From Melastoma dodecandrum (taxonomy: Eukaryota; Streptophyta; Magnoliopsida; Myrtales; Melastomataceae), in NCBI GenBank assembly GCA_029817715.1, contig JARUPY010000085.1:868001-932000 (forward strand): a stretch of 64,000 bases of DNA. Reading direction: 5' to 3'. The position numbers and the translations under genes were made by a program. Position 1 is the stretch's first letter; the number at the start of each line of letters is the position of its first letter. The notes below the pieces were generated by a model. The model was not told where the DNA came from. It did not search any database and saw nothing but the letters and a program-made list of their open reading frames with translations. This document shows positions 11,708 to 24,062 of the stretch, in pieces.

Positions 11708-12119
11708 CCTCGTATCGACTGAAATAACTAAATAACCCCTCCTCCTCCTCCGACGACGAGAACCCCCCGATCGACACGCTACGGCTGAGGGGGATCTCGG
11801 AACTGCTGAGCTCCCACCACCAAGGAAAGCGGAACACGGCGGGAGGGGGGAGGGAGGACGGCAACGGCTGACGTCCTTCTTCTTCCGTCTTTCCGGGCTC
11901 GCCCAGTGTTCGGCCCACCTACTTCATAAAATTGGGCCTCGATTTCCTCCTACATGGCCTTGGTCCTTTATAAGTAGTCCCGCGGCCCAATTTTGAATCA
12001 GAGTTGTTTCCGCCGCCATGTAATAATAATCATCGTCACATTATCCGCGGGATATTACAACTATGTTGAATATCATAGTAGGTAAAAGGTTTAATACTAC
12101 TTGTAAAAGATATTATGAT
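11708..12119. other. SAR1 leader and promoter region
   Basis: The first ~230 bases are GC-rich, as expected for a leader. The remainder turns AT-rich toward the copia remnant. No separate gene is seen. Confidence 0.4.
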
Positions 12120-14640
12120 CTAACCACCTCTTTTTAATATATTTCCTTTCAATGTGTGTAAATATCTTTAACACCCATCTTGTTCAAAATAAACGTGAAC
12201 AAATTATTCATTTGAATATTCGTGATATGCATTTTGAACAAATATATCTCAGTCCCAGGACACCTTCAACTACTTTGTCTCTTTTAAAATGACAATCGAA
12301 CTCAATATGTTTCGTCATTTCATGAAAAAGAAAAGAAAGTTCATTTTACTGTAGTGCTGGTTTACTGTTACTAAACACCATTGCTGGTTGAGATAACATA
12401 ACCCCAAAATCTTTGATTTAGGATTCTAACCAAACACCTTCACAAGTAATAGAAGCTATTGCACTGCATTCAGCTTGAGCTGAGCTACCATCGTTTGCTT
12501 ATTCGAACTCCAACTCACCAAGGTATCTCCAAGAAACACAAAAATCCAATTATTGAGCTCTTGGTATCAACACATCCAGCTCAATCACTATCACAGTACT
12601 CTCACAGTTGCATATCAGACTTGCTTGAAAAGAAGATACCTTGCCCGGGATGTTTTTTTACATACCTCAAAACTTGATAAGCTGCAATGAGGTGTACATG
12701 AGTCGGCCTGCTCATAAATTTCATAAAACTTGCACAGAAAAAATTGTATCAGACCGTGTATTGGCAAGATATATTAACCTTCCAAATACGACAGCACTAT
12801 GATCCGCAACAAGCCTTTATCTATTTGAACAAGCTTGTGATTAGGTTGAATAGGAGTGTTTGCTGGTTTTAGCCGCCAGCAAGCCTGCATCTTCCAAAAG
12901 TTCTAAAGAGTGCTCCCTTTGCTACATAACCATTCCCGGGTCCATTTTGAAACCCAAGAAATACCATCAACTCTCCAAGATACTTGAGCTTGAAATCTGT
13001 ATGTAAGGCCTGCTTCAGTCCCGGAATTTCAATACTATCCCTAGCAATTACCTTGCCATCAACGCATACAAGAACAATAATAAAGGAACTTTCTGTTTTT
13101 CTCGTAAATAATGAGTAATCTACTCATGATTAAACAAAACCATGATGTATAAGACTCTTTTTAAGCTTGAGATTCCATTTCCGCACAGCCTGCTTCAGCC
13201 CTCATAACAATTTATGCAATATATATAGTTGTCCAGCATTAGAAGCATCACAAAAAAAAAAAAAAGACCATACTCCCCCTAGAGAGCAAAACCAGGTGGA
13301 AGTTGCATGTACACTTCCTCATCCAAATAATTATTCAAGAATGAGTAATTAACATCAAGTTGATGAACATATCAGTAAAAAATTGCTGCTAAAGAGAGAA
13401 AGGTCCTAACAGTTGTACATTTCATGATAGGACGGAATGTTTCTTGATAGTCAGAAGCTCTCAATTTGACTATAACGCTTGGCAACAAGTCTTTCCTTGT
13501 CCCTCTTTACGGTCCCAACTACATTAAACTTGGTTTGGTTAACCCATTTGCATCCAATAGGCCTTTTACCTTGTGGGAGAGAAACTACAGGTCAGGTCTT
13601 GTTTCTGTCCAATGCATCTAGTTCTTCTTTCATAGCATTTCACCAATGTTCCTGTGCTACAGCTTGAGAATAGGTATAAGGCTCAAGAGTTTGAGAAATA
13701 GGGACAGTAAAATACTGAAAAGAAGGTGAAAGGTTGTAAAATGTGATGGATGCAAAACATAAAGATCCAAATACCATTAAATTATCAAAAACATGAATTT
13801 GTAGTAAAGAATTTACAAAGGAGTCTTGTTCTGCAAAATCAGCAAAGGAGTTCTATTGATAAGGCGTACAACAGTGAGGACTGCATCTCCCCAGAAAGAA
13901 AGCATGTAACTTTGCTTGAAAAAGACGAGATTGTGTTAAATTGAGTATTTGTTGATACTTCCTTTCTCCTATTCGTTTTGTTGAGGCCTTTCAACAAAAT
14001 ACTTATGATGCAGAATAACTTTTTTTCCAAAAGAAACTCCTTGATATTAAATTCAGACACATTGTCCGTCCTTCTTGTCTTGATAGTCCTTCCTGTTAAA
14101 CTGATTTGAAACAAAAGAACAAAAATTATTTCCAAAACCTGCTACCTCTGTTTCTTATTTGAAGAGATAAATCCATGTTTGCTACCCTTGAAAAAATCAT
14201 CAATGACAGACAAAAAAAATACTTGACGTTTCTTGGGAATAAGGACCCCATCCATCAAAATGCACAAGCTGAAAAATATGATTTGTTTTATTAGAATGAA
14301 CTGGAAATGACAATAGTTTTTGTTTGGAAAGATGACAACCTGAACACACATTGTTCTCAAGAGAAAATACATTGGGACATATTGCTTTCAGGACATTCAA
14401 TTTTGAATGAGGCAAATTTCCTAGACGATAATGCCACGAATCAAATTCATATAAAGGCTTATGTCCAAGAGATGCTGCTGTAGTGCTGGATGCACTTCGA
14501 GCAACATATGTAGAACAGGATGAGGCAATGGCAGTTGCCTTGCCCCATGAAGCCGATTGCCACCGCATCCGCCAAGCCTCTCCGGTGCTGATTTGGATGA
14601 GTTTGTTGGTCGAGAGGGGTTCATCACAACAATCTCTTTC
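12120..14640 (-). mobile_element. Degenerate Ty1/copia retrotransposon, pol remnant
   Basis: Reading the minus strand from right to left gives the copia pol order in broken frames. A GAG-pre-integrase motif (DSWHYRLGN, then CSGCHLSKQK) lies near 14330-14450. Integrase fragments follow near 14040-14250 (SVIDDF, KTRRTDNVSEFN). Start-of-RT similarity (RPIGCKWVN, RLVAK) lies near 13480-13560, and a DVNNSFLNN-like segment near 13330-13350. RNase H similarity (FLGDTLVSWSSNKQT) lies near 12500-12540, with HIEFDCHF near 12290. Stops and frameshifts occur throughout, so no protein is made. I found no clear LTRs, so this is an old or truncated insertion between SAR1 and CP12. Confidence 0.8.
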
Positions 14641-14944
14641 CTATCGATCGCATCCCTGAAGTTGAATTTTGGCTGTAGCTAGGCATATCTGCTGGTTTTA
14701 GATTTGTCCGAGATCAGTGTTTGCTGGCTGTAATTAAATTGCTTAATATAATTCACTGACAGTGTCTGTAGTCACTTTATCTAGTGTGTTTTGCTCTGCA
14801 AATACCTTGTGTCAAAGACGATTCGAGCCGAAGCAAAGAAATCGATAAGATCTGTTTATTCGTCGTAACCAAAATATGTAACAGTGTATCACAAAGGCAA
14901 CATAAACCACAGCTGGGAATAACCAGCTTTGGCGAGCGCGCCGT
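14641..14944. other. CP12 3' spacer
   Basis: The stretch lies between the copia remnant and the CP12 stop codon. It holds the presumed 3' UTR of CP12 and shows no further gene. Confidence 0.4.
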
Positions 14945-15328
14945 TTAATTATCGTAAGTGCGGCACTCTTCAGTCTCCGGGTTATCCTTGCAGAAGGTCT
15001 CCAACGCATCGGTGCTCTTCTGCTTGTCCCTAGCATGGCTGGCGGCTGCGCTGAGCTCCTCCACCTCATCCCAAGCTGCCACGCACTCCCCGCTCACGGG
15101 GTTGCCCGCGCACGCCTCCTCTGCCTGCTTGATGCTCTCCACAACTTTATCCTCAATCTTATCCGGGGCGGCTGCAACCGGCCTGATGAGCACCCCACGG
15201 TTCGATCTCAACTCAACGGCTGACGGCTTCCATGCAAAGCTCAGGAACGGTACTTTGACGGGTTGGGATTTCGGCGACTCAAACGGCTTGTTAAGGGCTA
15301 TGGGAGTTGAAGTGGTTAAGGACGCCAT
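14945..15328 (-). CDS. CP12: Chloroplast Calvin-cycle regulator CP12, 127 aa
   Basis: CP12 is a redox-switched, intrinsically disordered linker. In the dark it binds GAPDH and phosphoribulokinase in an inactive complex in the stroma. The single-exon frame begins with a transit-peptide-like N-terminus (MASLTTSTPIALNKP). It then shows the CP12 core: the first cysteine pair CAGNPVSGEC, the signature AWDEVEELSAAASHARDK, and the second pair CKDNPETEECRTYDN at the end. All four redox cysteines are present. Lack of introns and length fit CP12-1/CP12-2. Confidence 0.96.
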   Translation of the reverse strand: MASLTTSTPIALNKPFESPKSQPVKVPFLSFAWKPSAVELRSNRGVLIRPVAAAPDKIEDKVVESIKQAEEACAGNPVSGECVAAWDEVEELSAAASHARDKQKSTDALETFCKDNPETEECRTYDN

Positions 15329-15417
15329 TGGCCTGGTAAAGAACAGATATTTTCCCTTACTGGATATCTTGTGTGAAAGACAAAGAGTATGAGTTGGAGG
15401 AGGAAAGCAAGCTTCCC

Positions 15418-15424
15418 ATATATA
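15418..15424 (-). promoter_or_regulatory. TATA box of CP12
   Basis: The minus strand reads CTCTATATATGGG about 90 bases upstream of the CP12 ATG. This is a canonical TATA box at a typical distance. Confidence 0.55.
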
Positions 15425-16538
15425 GAGAATAGGAATGAAGGAATTGTGAGCACACGTTTCTTATCGACAAACATTTCTCACACGTAGGCCGGCAGGCAGG
15501 CTCTCTCCTCTGCGAAGATATTTATTTGTCTCCGGGGATTTCCAGATTTTCTGGGAGTTTAGGACACGTTCTTTCATTGACTCGGAGGATTGCAACCTTC
15601 GTCGAGAAGCCAGAAGCACTTACCCAAATATCGTCTTTGTCTGCATCTCACGATATTTCGGGGCCGTTCGATTTAGCGAGACGTGCCGACTTCTGAACTA
15701 TATGTCCGTCTTCTCTCTAAACCAGAATACCTGGAGAAGGAGGAGGATGAGGAGGAGAAATTATGGCTTCACCTTGCAGCTGAAGCCTGGAATCTACGCC
15801 ATGGAGAATTGGAACAGAGAACCAAAAGGCCGCCAAACTGAAACAGAGGTCCCATCCGGCTAGATTTACGAGCAGCGTGATGATCTGAGGAGACACATTC
15901 CGAATCCATTAAACCATTGTTACCTTCAAACTGGAATTTCCGCATCTATCGCTATCTCTTTTCACTATTTTTTTGTTAGCAGCAGACATGCTTACTTCGA
16001 TTACCATGGAGGAGGACTACTCTCCTCTAAGCTTCAAGCGGTCGGAATGGAACTTGCTTCTTCGAATTCTCAAGGCCCTTGCGGACGAATGGATCGCAAT
16101 ATCATCCTACTTGCGTGAATGTAAACATTCCCCCCCCCCCCACTTCTTCCTCCATTCATTCTCCGATACCGATCTCGAGCTTGGTTTGCGATCCTCTGCC
16201 GATGCTTTGGAGAAGTGCATGTATTTTGGATACGAAGGCCCACCTATCTATACACCGGGTCCATTTAAAAGCCCAAACATAAATGGCACGGCCCATTTAT
16301 TGAGGCCCTTCTAGAGAGGAGTTGGGGCAGAGGCTTCTCCCCGTCCATCCCCCGTCGATCCCTCGTCGTCGGCGTCCGCCGTCCCAGCCAAAGGTGACAG
16401 AAACCCTAATCGCTTCTTCTTCTTCTTCTTCTTCTTCTTCTAAGAAAGCAAACCCTAAACGACTTACTCCAACCTCCGGCAGTCACCGACCACCCTATCC
16501 ACCTCCAGCGTCAGCAGCGGCGGTGGCCGGACGGAGAC
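15425..16538. other. Intergenic region between CP12 and CYP59, with an uncertain small ORF
   Basis: The divergent genes CP12 and CYP59 share this region. An open frame at 15973-16314 (+) encodes 113 residues including EEDYSPLSFKRSEWNLLLRILKAL, split here as EEDYSPLSFK and RSEWNLLLRILKAL. I do not recognise it, it crosses a C12 homopolymer (16130-16141), and it may be chance. The CYP59 leader begins downstream with CCGTCGTC-rich sequence. Confidence 0.3.
16413..16441 (+). repeat. (CTT)n microsatellite in the CYP59 leader
   Basis: About nine uninterrupted CTT/TTC units lie about 100 bases before the CYP59 start codon. Pyrimidine-rich leaders are common in plant genes. Confidence 0.8.
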
Positions 16539-19500
16539 ATGTCGGTGATGCTGGTGACAAGCCTCGGGGACATTGTGGTCGATCTCTACACCGAGAAGTG
16601 TCCCCGCACTTGCAAGAATTTCCTCAAGCTATGCAAGTACGTTACCCTCCTGCGTCGTCCTTCACTTTTTCTGTTGGCTGGACTATCCATCTATTCTCAT
16701 TTGTTTGTGACGTCTTGATGTAGGATTAAGTACTACAACGGGTGCCTTTTCCATACCATCCAGAAGGATTTCACCGCGCAGACGGGAGATCCTACCGGCA
16801 CCAGAGAGGGCGGCGATTCTATCTACAAGTGAGCTTCTTGCTCCTTTCCTTCCCCAACATCTCTCTTCGTATGCAGAAATAGAACCTCGTCTTGTCCCGT
16901 TTTCAGGTTCCTCTATGGCGACCAGGCTCGCTTTTTCACCGACGAGATTCACCACGACCTCAAACATTCTAAGATAGGCACGCTCGCCATGGCAAGTGCC
17001 GGTGAAAATCTTAATGCTTCACAGGTTTGTCAACCTTTTATGCATCTGCCTCAAGCTTGCTTCTGCCAACTTTTACTTCTTCCTCCTTTTAGCAAGTATG
17101 ATGTACTGTCGCCTTCAATTGCTCATTCACTTACTTTTGCGATTGCAGTTCTACTTCACACTGCGGGCAGGTCTGGATTACCTTGATGGGAAGCACACTG
17201 TAAGGTCTCCCGTTTCTTCATTTGTTGTCTCTTGTTTGTTATTGCTCATGACCACTAGCTCACTCCCCAATTTCAGAAGATCATTTAATTTCCTAAATTG
17301 CTCGCTTGCTGGAAACTTTGCCTTTGATGATAGTTTTTCCTCTGTTTCAATGAAACCCAGGATAACAGTCGAACCTGTGTCGCGTGTCCTGTCTTGTATT
17401 GTTATTTATAGCTTCTAGGCTAGCATCTCAATTTCCCCTTCCATTACAGGTTTTTGGGGAGGTTGCGGAGGGGCTTGAAACTCTTTCCCGAATAAATGAA
17501 GCGTTTGTCGATGAAAAGGGAAGGCCCTACAAGAACATCAGGTCTTTATTTACTGTTGTGCTCTTTATCTATGCTTCATTAGCTCCAGTTCTTGAGTTTT
17601 CAAATGCTTGTGCAGAGTTAGGCATACTTATGTTTTGGATGATCCTTTCGATGACCCTGCCCAGCTGGCAGAGTTCATTCCCGATGCTTCCCCGGACGGA
17701 AAACCAAGAGATGAGGTATCCTCTATCTAAATATGATCAGTGCATTCATTACTATAATCCATGTAGATAAAAGCATGAACTGTGCAGTAATAAAATATGA
17801 AATGGAAAAAAGCCATCAAGAGTATCCACATTAGGCACGAATGAGTTGGACAACTCAGTGGTTGCTCCATGTTTTTGAAATATTAACCAGTCTTGTAGTT
17901 GAAGGCTGAAGCTTGACTTGCATTGATTTATTGTGCTTGAAGAGTTTCTTTAACAAAGAGTAGTCTTGGAAGAAGTTCAATGCACTCAAAGGCATGAAAC
18001 ATGTGCTATGGTTTCTGTCGAAAGGTTTGCTATATAGCACACCCAATCCCACATCGGATAGAGAAAAGAGTCTGGCCTAGTATATATAGCCTAGCGGGCT
18101 ACTCCCTCTATAGCCAATTGGTTTTAGAGAGGAACTCCGCTGGGCTTTTATGCTGGGCTCGGCATATGGGCCGGTCCGATATTCTAACATTGTATCAGAG
18201 CCAGTTAAGCCCAGTAAAACCGATGGTGGGTCCCCCCTCGCCCGTGTTACGGTGCAAGTGCCCGTGTGTGTGGTCCGGTTAAAAACCCAAAAAGGGTGCC
18301 GGCTTGTAAGCCCGTTGGGCTTGGGTTTGAGGGGGCGTGTTGAAAGGTTTGCTATATAGCAAACCCAATCCCACATCGGATAGAGAAAAGAGTCTGGCCT
18401 AGTATATATAGCCTAGCGGGCTACTCCCTCTATAGCCAATTGGTTTTAGAGAGGAACCCCGCTGGGCTTTTATGTTGGGCTCGGCATATGGGCCGGTCCG
18501 ATATTCTAACATGGTATCAGAGCCAGTTAAGCCCAGTAAAATCGATGGTGGGTCCCCCCTCGCCCGTGTTACGGTGCAAGTGCCCGTGTGTGTGGTCCGG
18601 TTAAAAACCCAAAAAGGGTGCCGGCTTGTAGGCCCGTATGTGGGCTTGGGTTTGAGGGGGCGTGTTGAAAGGTTTGCTATATAGCAAACCCAATCCCACA
18701 TCGGATAGAGAAAAGAGTCTGGCCTAGTATATATAGCCTAGCGGGCTACTCCCTCTATAGCCAATTGGTTTTAGAGAGGAACCCCGCTGGGCTTTTATGC
18801 TGGGCTCGGCATATAGGCCGGTTCGATATTCTAATAGTTTCCACAGCTATTCTCTTGGTTTATGTCGATGAGGTTCTTTTTTTTTTTTACCAAATTTATA
18901 TTTGGATGGAAAGCAATACCTGAGCGATAAGGGTCTTAAGGGTATACTATATGAAGAATTTTTTTTTATTTGCTATACGGTGAATGAAGTTCTATGCTAT
19001 TATATCAATTCATCACTGAAAATGGATCAGTATAGATACTGAATTACGAGGTATAGAAAAAGATATGAAAATGATGAAAAGGATCCAGTTATGTAAACTC
19101 AGGTAAGTATATGAGATCCCAAAAAATTTCTCTTACATAATGAGATTAAAGGCTTCATTATTGTTCTCTAGAACTGGAATTTGAGAACCCAAAAAAATTC
19201 TTTTTTATTGTTTTTGGGAAGCAGGTTGTTGATGAAGTGCGACTGGAAGATGATTGGGTGCCCTTGGATGAACAATTAGGTCCTGCCGAGCTTGATGAAG
19301 TTATTCGTGCGAAAGAAGCCCACTCTAGTGCAGTTGTACTTGAAAGTGTGAGTTGGAATATAGTAAAGTTGAAAGTCAGTTGCAGATGTTCTGAACTTTC
19401 TTCTCATTTCCGGTGACTTTCTGTTTCATTTTTCTACAATAGATTGGGGATATACCTGATGCTGATATAAAGCCTCCTGAGAACGTGGTGTTTGTGTGTA

Positions 19501-22500
19501 AACTCAACCCTGTGACTGAAGTGAGTCCTCACATCCCTTGGTCTTAATAAGAATTAATTGATCGTCCTAAGTAGATTTCAAGATTGATTAACGGGTCAAG
19601 TGGGTTGATCCTACCTTTATCCACTGAATAAAGGTGCAATTTGTTGAGGTTTCTGTCCAATGAATACAGGACGAGGACTTGCACACAATCTTCTCTCGGT
19701 TTGGAACTGTTGTCTCGTAAGTAATCAGATAACCCTTTTCTCTTGCAAATACTTAATTCTTCTTGTTGACGTTGTAATCAAGACTTCATTGCAGGGCTGA
19801 CATTATACGTGATTTCAAAACTGGAGACAGTCTGTGCTATGCATTTATTGGTTAGTGTATCATCACTATCCCACCTTTTCTATTACCACTTTGCCCAGAT
19901 TAGTTCATTTCTCTCTGCAATTTTATTGAATAATGATTTTTTATCCCCCCCCCCTCCCGGGAATAAAAAAAATCGTAAGATAGAAACATGATCTAATTAG
20001 GATTTTTCTTTTCATCTTCAATGTGCTTCGGTTTACTGTTTTTTCTCTGTCAATGCTTTGTTCACTCTAGTTGCCCTTGGCTGATTGAGGGGCAAAATTC
20101 AGAAAAGTTAGTATGTCCCTTGTTTGTCAGAAAGCAGTTCATTTTTAGTTGAAATTGCTCTCATCCCATTACTCAGTCTCCATATGATTTTTTCTGACAG
20201 AGTTCGAAACCAAAGAATCATGTGAGATGGCATATTTCAAGGCATTTCATTAGTTATTGAATGAAGTGGATCACTTTTTTTTTGTAAATAGTTGTTGCTG
20301 CTAAATTATTTTACCTTCTTCCCTTTTTTTTAACACCTTAAGTTATGGACCCATAACATATTGTTTTTTTAAGGTTGCATGTATCTCTATGCTTGATTAT
20401 TCTCCTAATTTTATAGCTAGATGCCCATCAGTGGTCATTATTCAGGCAGTAAATCTTCTTGCAGACTAGCAGCTACACTTTTAAAAATTATGTTCCTCAT
20501 ACGAGCATCGTCTGATAAATTTTATATTAATAGTAAGGGCTAGTAGTTTACTCAAATATCTATTATTCTATTTCAGAGTCACCTGCCTAAGTGTTTATGT
20601 TATGTGATTCTTGTTGGCTTTTTTCTATCTAAGCTTTCTTTTCTAGATCCTTACGGTATATGATCACTTTTCTTAACCATAGCAACTCATCTATTACCGA
20701 TTCTACCTTCCCCAAGCTACTTCATGACTTTGGTATTAGTTCACATACACTAGTTCACCAGAATTTTTATTTCCATGTATATTTTGATTACAATTTCCTT
20801 AAAATTGGTTTTATTGCACAGATGAATGAATTAGTACTCTTCTCAAGTGTTGAATGTTGATTGTTGATGCGGTTGCAGCTTTCTGTCTTTACTGTCTTTT
20901 GGAAATTTGAAGTTTTTGATAATATTTCAGTTTCAATGGTAACGTACATACTGCCCATTCCAATATTTAAGTACTGTCCACACCTGATTCATTGTGCTTT
21001 CTTCTTCGATTGCTTGACCTTGGGGTTGAACTTCCCCATGCTCTTTCTCTTGTTGGTTTTTTCTAACCAACATTGCATTTCATTGGATGTCTATTTTGGT
21101 TCCTTGCAAACAGAGGGCATTGGAGGGATGCTCAATAAATCTTATTAATCTTATGAAACTAATAATGTTCTTTTTTATTTTTTTACCATTGGAATTGCTA
21201 CTGCTGATGAAAAAGATGGATAATGCATTGATCGATGATAGGAGGATACATGTTGATTTCAGTCAGCGTGTTGCTAAACTCTGGTCTCAATACCGTCTCA
21301 GAGATAACCAAAAGAATAGAGGTGAGAATTCATGTCACCAGGGGGTTAGATTTCATTTGTCTTCTCAATCATTTATTTGTCTCTATTCTCAATAATGTAA
21401 CATTTTAATCGATTGGATAAATTGTCTGCCCTAGTCCAAAAGTGTTATTTGTATTTGTCATTTGATGGTTATCATCCGACCTTCCAAATAAAATAAGAAG
21501 AAAATTTCAAGAAGCTTATGGAGATTGTTAGAAAGGCCCTTTACAAAGGCCATGAACATTTGTGTTGAACAGATAAAAAATATCATGTGAAGTACAGATT
21601 AATATCAGCATCTTAGTCTTAAGCTAACAGTGCTAGTGTAGATCCATCCTCTGTATTTTTAACTGGTTGCTATTTTGTACCAATAATTTGCTGAGTATAT
21701 GATGTATTCAAACTTTTTTGCAGGAAAAGGCTGCTTCAAATGTGGTAGTGCTGACCATGTAGCAAGAGACTGTTCTAGGATCTCTGGGGAAAAACAAGCA
21801 TCTTCAAAGTATATCTTGAGAGATGAGAATCCACAGCATGGTGGTGACAACTCCAGGTTTGTATTTTTTTGTTCCTCCCCATGTTTCTCTTTTCGCGTAA
21901 ACATGTAAAGTTTTATCTGTTTTTGAGACCGTTACATAGGCCCATTATCCTGACATCTTCAATCAGGTATGACATGGTGTTTGAGGATGTTGTACGAGAT
22001 GGCTCAAAGTACGAGGATAATTATCCTAAGAAACAGAAGCGTGTAGATCAACGAGATGTGAGCCGGGAGAGTTTCAAGGACAAGAAATCTGGGGAGGAAG
22101 ATACAAGAGGTCCATCTGATAAGCACCGACAGCTTGAAAGAAGTAGGCACAGATATGAAGAAAGGGGGAGACATGGTGAATTTGGCCGAAGATGGACGGG
22201 CCATGAGGATAAGGAAGAGAAAAGAAACAGGGAAAAACATGAGGAGCACCACGTCAATGGTGGCTCACGAGAAACTAGAAGAAGTGTGGAAAATAGGGAC
22301 CAAAGGGATGGGCATCGGGACAAAAGTTATCGGATGTCTTCGAGTCGGGATATTGATACAACCAGTGAATCTGATGGCAATAAACAGAAAGTCAAAGGAG
22401 ATGATTCAACTGAAAGGGGCAGTTCAGGAGACAAAAAGAGAAGTGCAGATCGTGCATATGCCAGTCGAGATAGGGATACCAGTCGCCGAGGAATGGTGGA

Positions 22501-22687
22501 TGATCTGAGCCATCGGAAGCCTTCCGAGCGGGATTTTAAGTACACAGATCGGGAGGAAGACCAAAGTCATAGAAGTCGAGACACAGAGAGGGACAGAGAT
22601 TACACAAAAAGACATCGAGGTGATAGACGGGATGAAGACGATTATATTTGTGATAAGGTGAATCAAACTGATAGAAGGAGACGTTGA
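16539..22687 (+). CDS. CYP59: Cyclophilin CYP59 (PPIase + RRM + zinc knuckle + RS-like tail), 622 aa
   Basis: CYP59 is a nuclear multidomain cyclophilin that binds the RNA polymerase II CTD, SR proteins and RNA. Fourteen exons join in frame: 16539-16636, 16724-16828, 16907-17024, 17149-17199, 17450-17541, 17616-17715, 19225-19347, 19443-19520, 19670-19716, 19795-19850, 20201-20241, 21216-21321, 21724-21856 and 21967-22687. The N-terminal PPIase domain (about residues 1-165) starts [20 protein letters not shown]. An RRM spans about 245-325, and a CCHC knuckle ([14 protein letters not shown]) lies at about 341-354. The tail of ~230 residues is rich in Arg/Asp/Ser/Glu. Exon 11 appears to end at a GC donor. 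Intron 6 carries a TRIM-like insertion. Confidence 0.92.
18011..18841 (+). mobile_element. TRIM-like LTR element with three LTRs, inside CYP59 intron 6
   Basis: Three near-identical 174-bp LTRs lie at 18016-18189, 18338-18511 and 18663-18836. Each starts TGTTGAAAGG or TGTCGAAAGG; the first two end TCTAACA, while the third ends TCTAATA. Two short internal domains (148 and 151 bp) separate them. Each begins with a primer-binding site for initiator tRNA-Met (TTGTATCAGAGCC, TGGTATCAGAGCC) and ends with a purine tract, GAGGGGGCG. The whole array is bounded by a 5-bp target duplication, GTTTC (18011-18015 and 18837-18841). There is no coding capacity. This is the hallmark structure of a terminal-repeat retrotransposon in miniature, in a tandem form. 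Confidence 0.9.
18190..18202 (+). other. Primer-binding site of the first TRIM unit
   Basis: TTGTATCAGAGCC directly follows the first LTR and complements the 3' end of initiator tRNA-Met with one mismatch. The second unit has the canonical TGGTATCAGAGCC at 18512-18524. Confidence 0.8.
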
Positions 22688-23870
22688 GATCTATGTTTAT
22701 GATTAAGGGTCGAGGGGATTTGGGACTCTATTCTTCTGCCTTTCTTGATGTACCGAGTAAAAGCAGAAGAAATGCTTAGAAGATTTTGTAGTTCAAGCGG
22801 AGGACATCGCAGGGGGATGGATACTGGCGGGATGTCTGAAGATTTGGATAGACTCTTTTTTAAGATAGACTAAATTTAATTTTCTATGTAAGAATTGTAA
22901 ATATTCTTTTTCTATGCCATGATCCGGTCCAATCCAGGACGACCAAAGAAGAGCTCGGATGAGTTGCTTGCTCCGCTGAGGCCGATTGGAACTAAGACGA
23001 CCAAGCAAGCAATACCTCAGCCTGTTTCTCCAAGAAGAAATAGATGCAGTGGCCGCCATGAGCGGTGGAATCATTGGCGATGTCATCCTGTCGTCATAGC
23101 TTCTTGTCCATTAACCTTGAGAGCCAGTCAAATGCAAATGCAGTGACCTGACAGTCCATCGCCCCACTCAACGTATCAGTTTAGGTATCTCCAACCTGCT
23201 TTCTAATCGTTGAATGACCAGAGACCCAGGCTCCACTGCAGCTTGCTATAGCACTTGCTCTTACATTGTGCACTATCGGCACCGACTTTGGGTTCAATTT
23301 CCTGATACTCGATCGACCTCCAAAGAAACATCCAGTTTGACTAACACAATTCTTTGAGATATACGAGCAAGAATTTATCTATTTCTGCACTTTCATTGTC
23401 TCAAGCATCAAAGGCCATGTCAGCTTACCAAAAACCACCTTGTCTGCCAATTCTAAATCAACCTGTCCCTTTTCTCTTTGAACCAGAATATCTAGAGGAG
23501 GAGAATAAAATTCAAACGAGCAGTCAAACCTGTCATGTAAAGGCATGTCCAAATTTGTCCCTGGTCTGTAGCAGCAGAAAGCAGGGCTATGTTGAGTTTT
23601 TGTAGCATCCAAACACCTGTCTTCATGAATAATGCGTTCTTTCTTTACAAGAGGAACCAAAAAGATCCACAAAGGTTTAATTTTCCGACCGCAATCATGC
23701 CAAGTGAAACATCTTCTGTAGATTTCTCAATTGAAACAAACATTAAGACATACCGCAAAAAGAATCAGTACCCACAACTTATTATTCCAACCACCAGAAC
23801 TTCAAGTGAACATGCTGAAGGTTTGATGATAGGACAAGTTCTTCCCATGGAAAATGTCAGGATATGGAGC
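22688..23870. other. CYP59 3' UTR and COX5C 3' region
   Basis: The genes converge here. The first ~230 bases look like the CYP59 3' UTR. The rest has only short, unrecognised frames and presumably includes the COX5C 3' UTR. Confidence 0.4.
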
Positions 23871-24062
23871 TCATTCCTCTGCGACAACACTGATCTCACC
23901 TTTCTGCAGTAAGTCATAAAATGTCCTCTCCTTCCTCTGTTCGTTCCAGTGATGCATCTTCCATACCGTCCCAGCAGCCAAACCAAGAGTGATGCCAATC
24001 ACAATCTCCTTAACAACACTTGGCCCTTTCAAGGCAGCATGAGCGACTTTACCCGCACCCAT
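23871..24062 (-). CDS. COX5C: Cytochrome c oxidase subunit 5C, 63 aa
   Basis: This is a small nuclear-encoded subunit of mitochondrial complex IV. The whole 63-residue family is visible: KVAHAALKGPSVVKE, one membrane helix (IVIGITLGLAAGTVW) and the conserved tail HHWNEQRKERTFYDLL, ending GEISVVAEE. Length is exactly the family length and the CDS has no intron. Plant COX5C genes usually carry a leader intron. An acceptor-like GGACAG lies about 13 bases upstream of the ATG, which fits. The disabled kinase copy begins only ~450 bases further upstream. Confidence 0.95.
   Translation of the reverse strand: MGAGKVAHAALKGPSVVKEIVIGITLGLAAGTVWKMHHWNEQRKERTFYDLLQKGEISVVAEE

Noticed and set aside
18150..18701. 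Repeated open frames of 69-100 aa on both strands
   Set aside because: They are frames inside the non-coding TRIM LTRs and internal domains and repeat with them; no protein family is recognisable.
22919..23146. 75-codon plus-strand frame after CYP59
   Set aside because: It falls in the convergent 3' spacer; the composition is not protein-like and no family is recognised.
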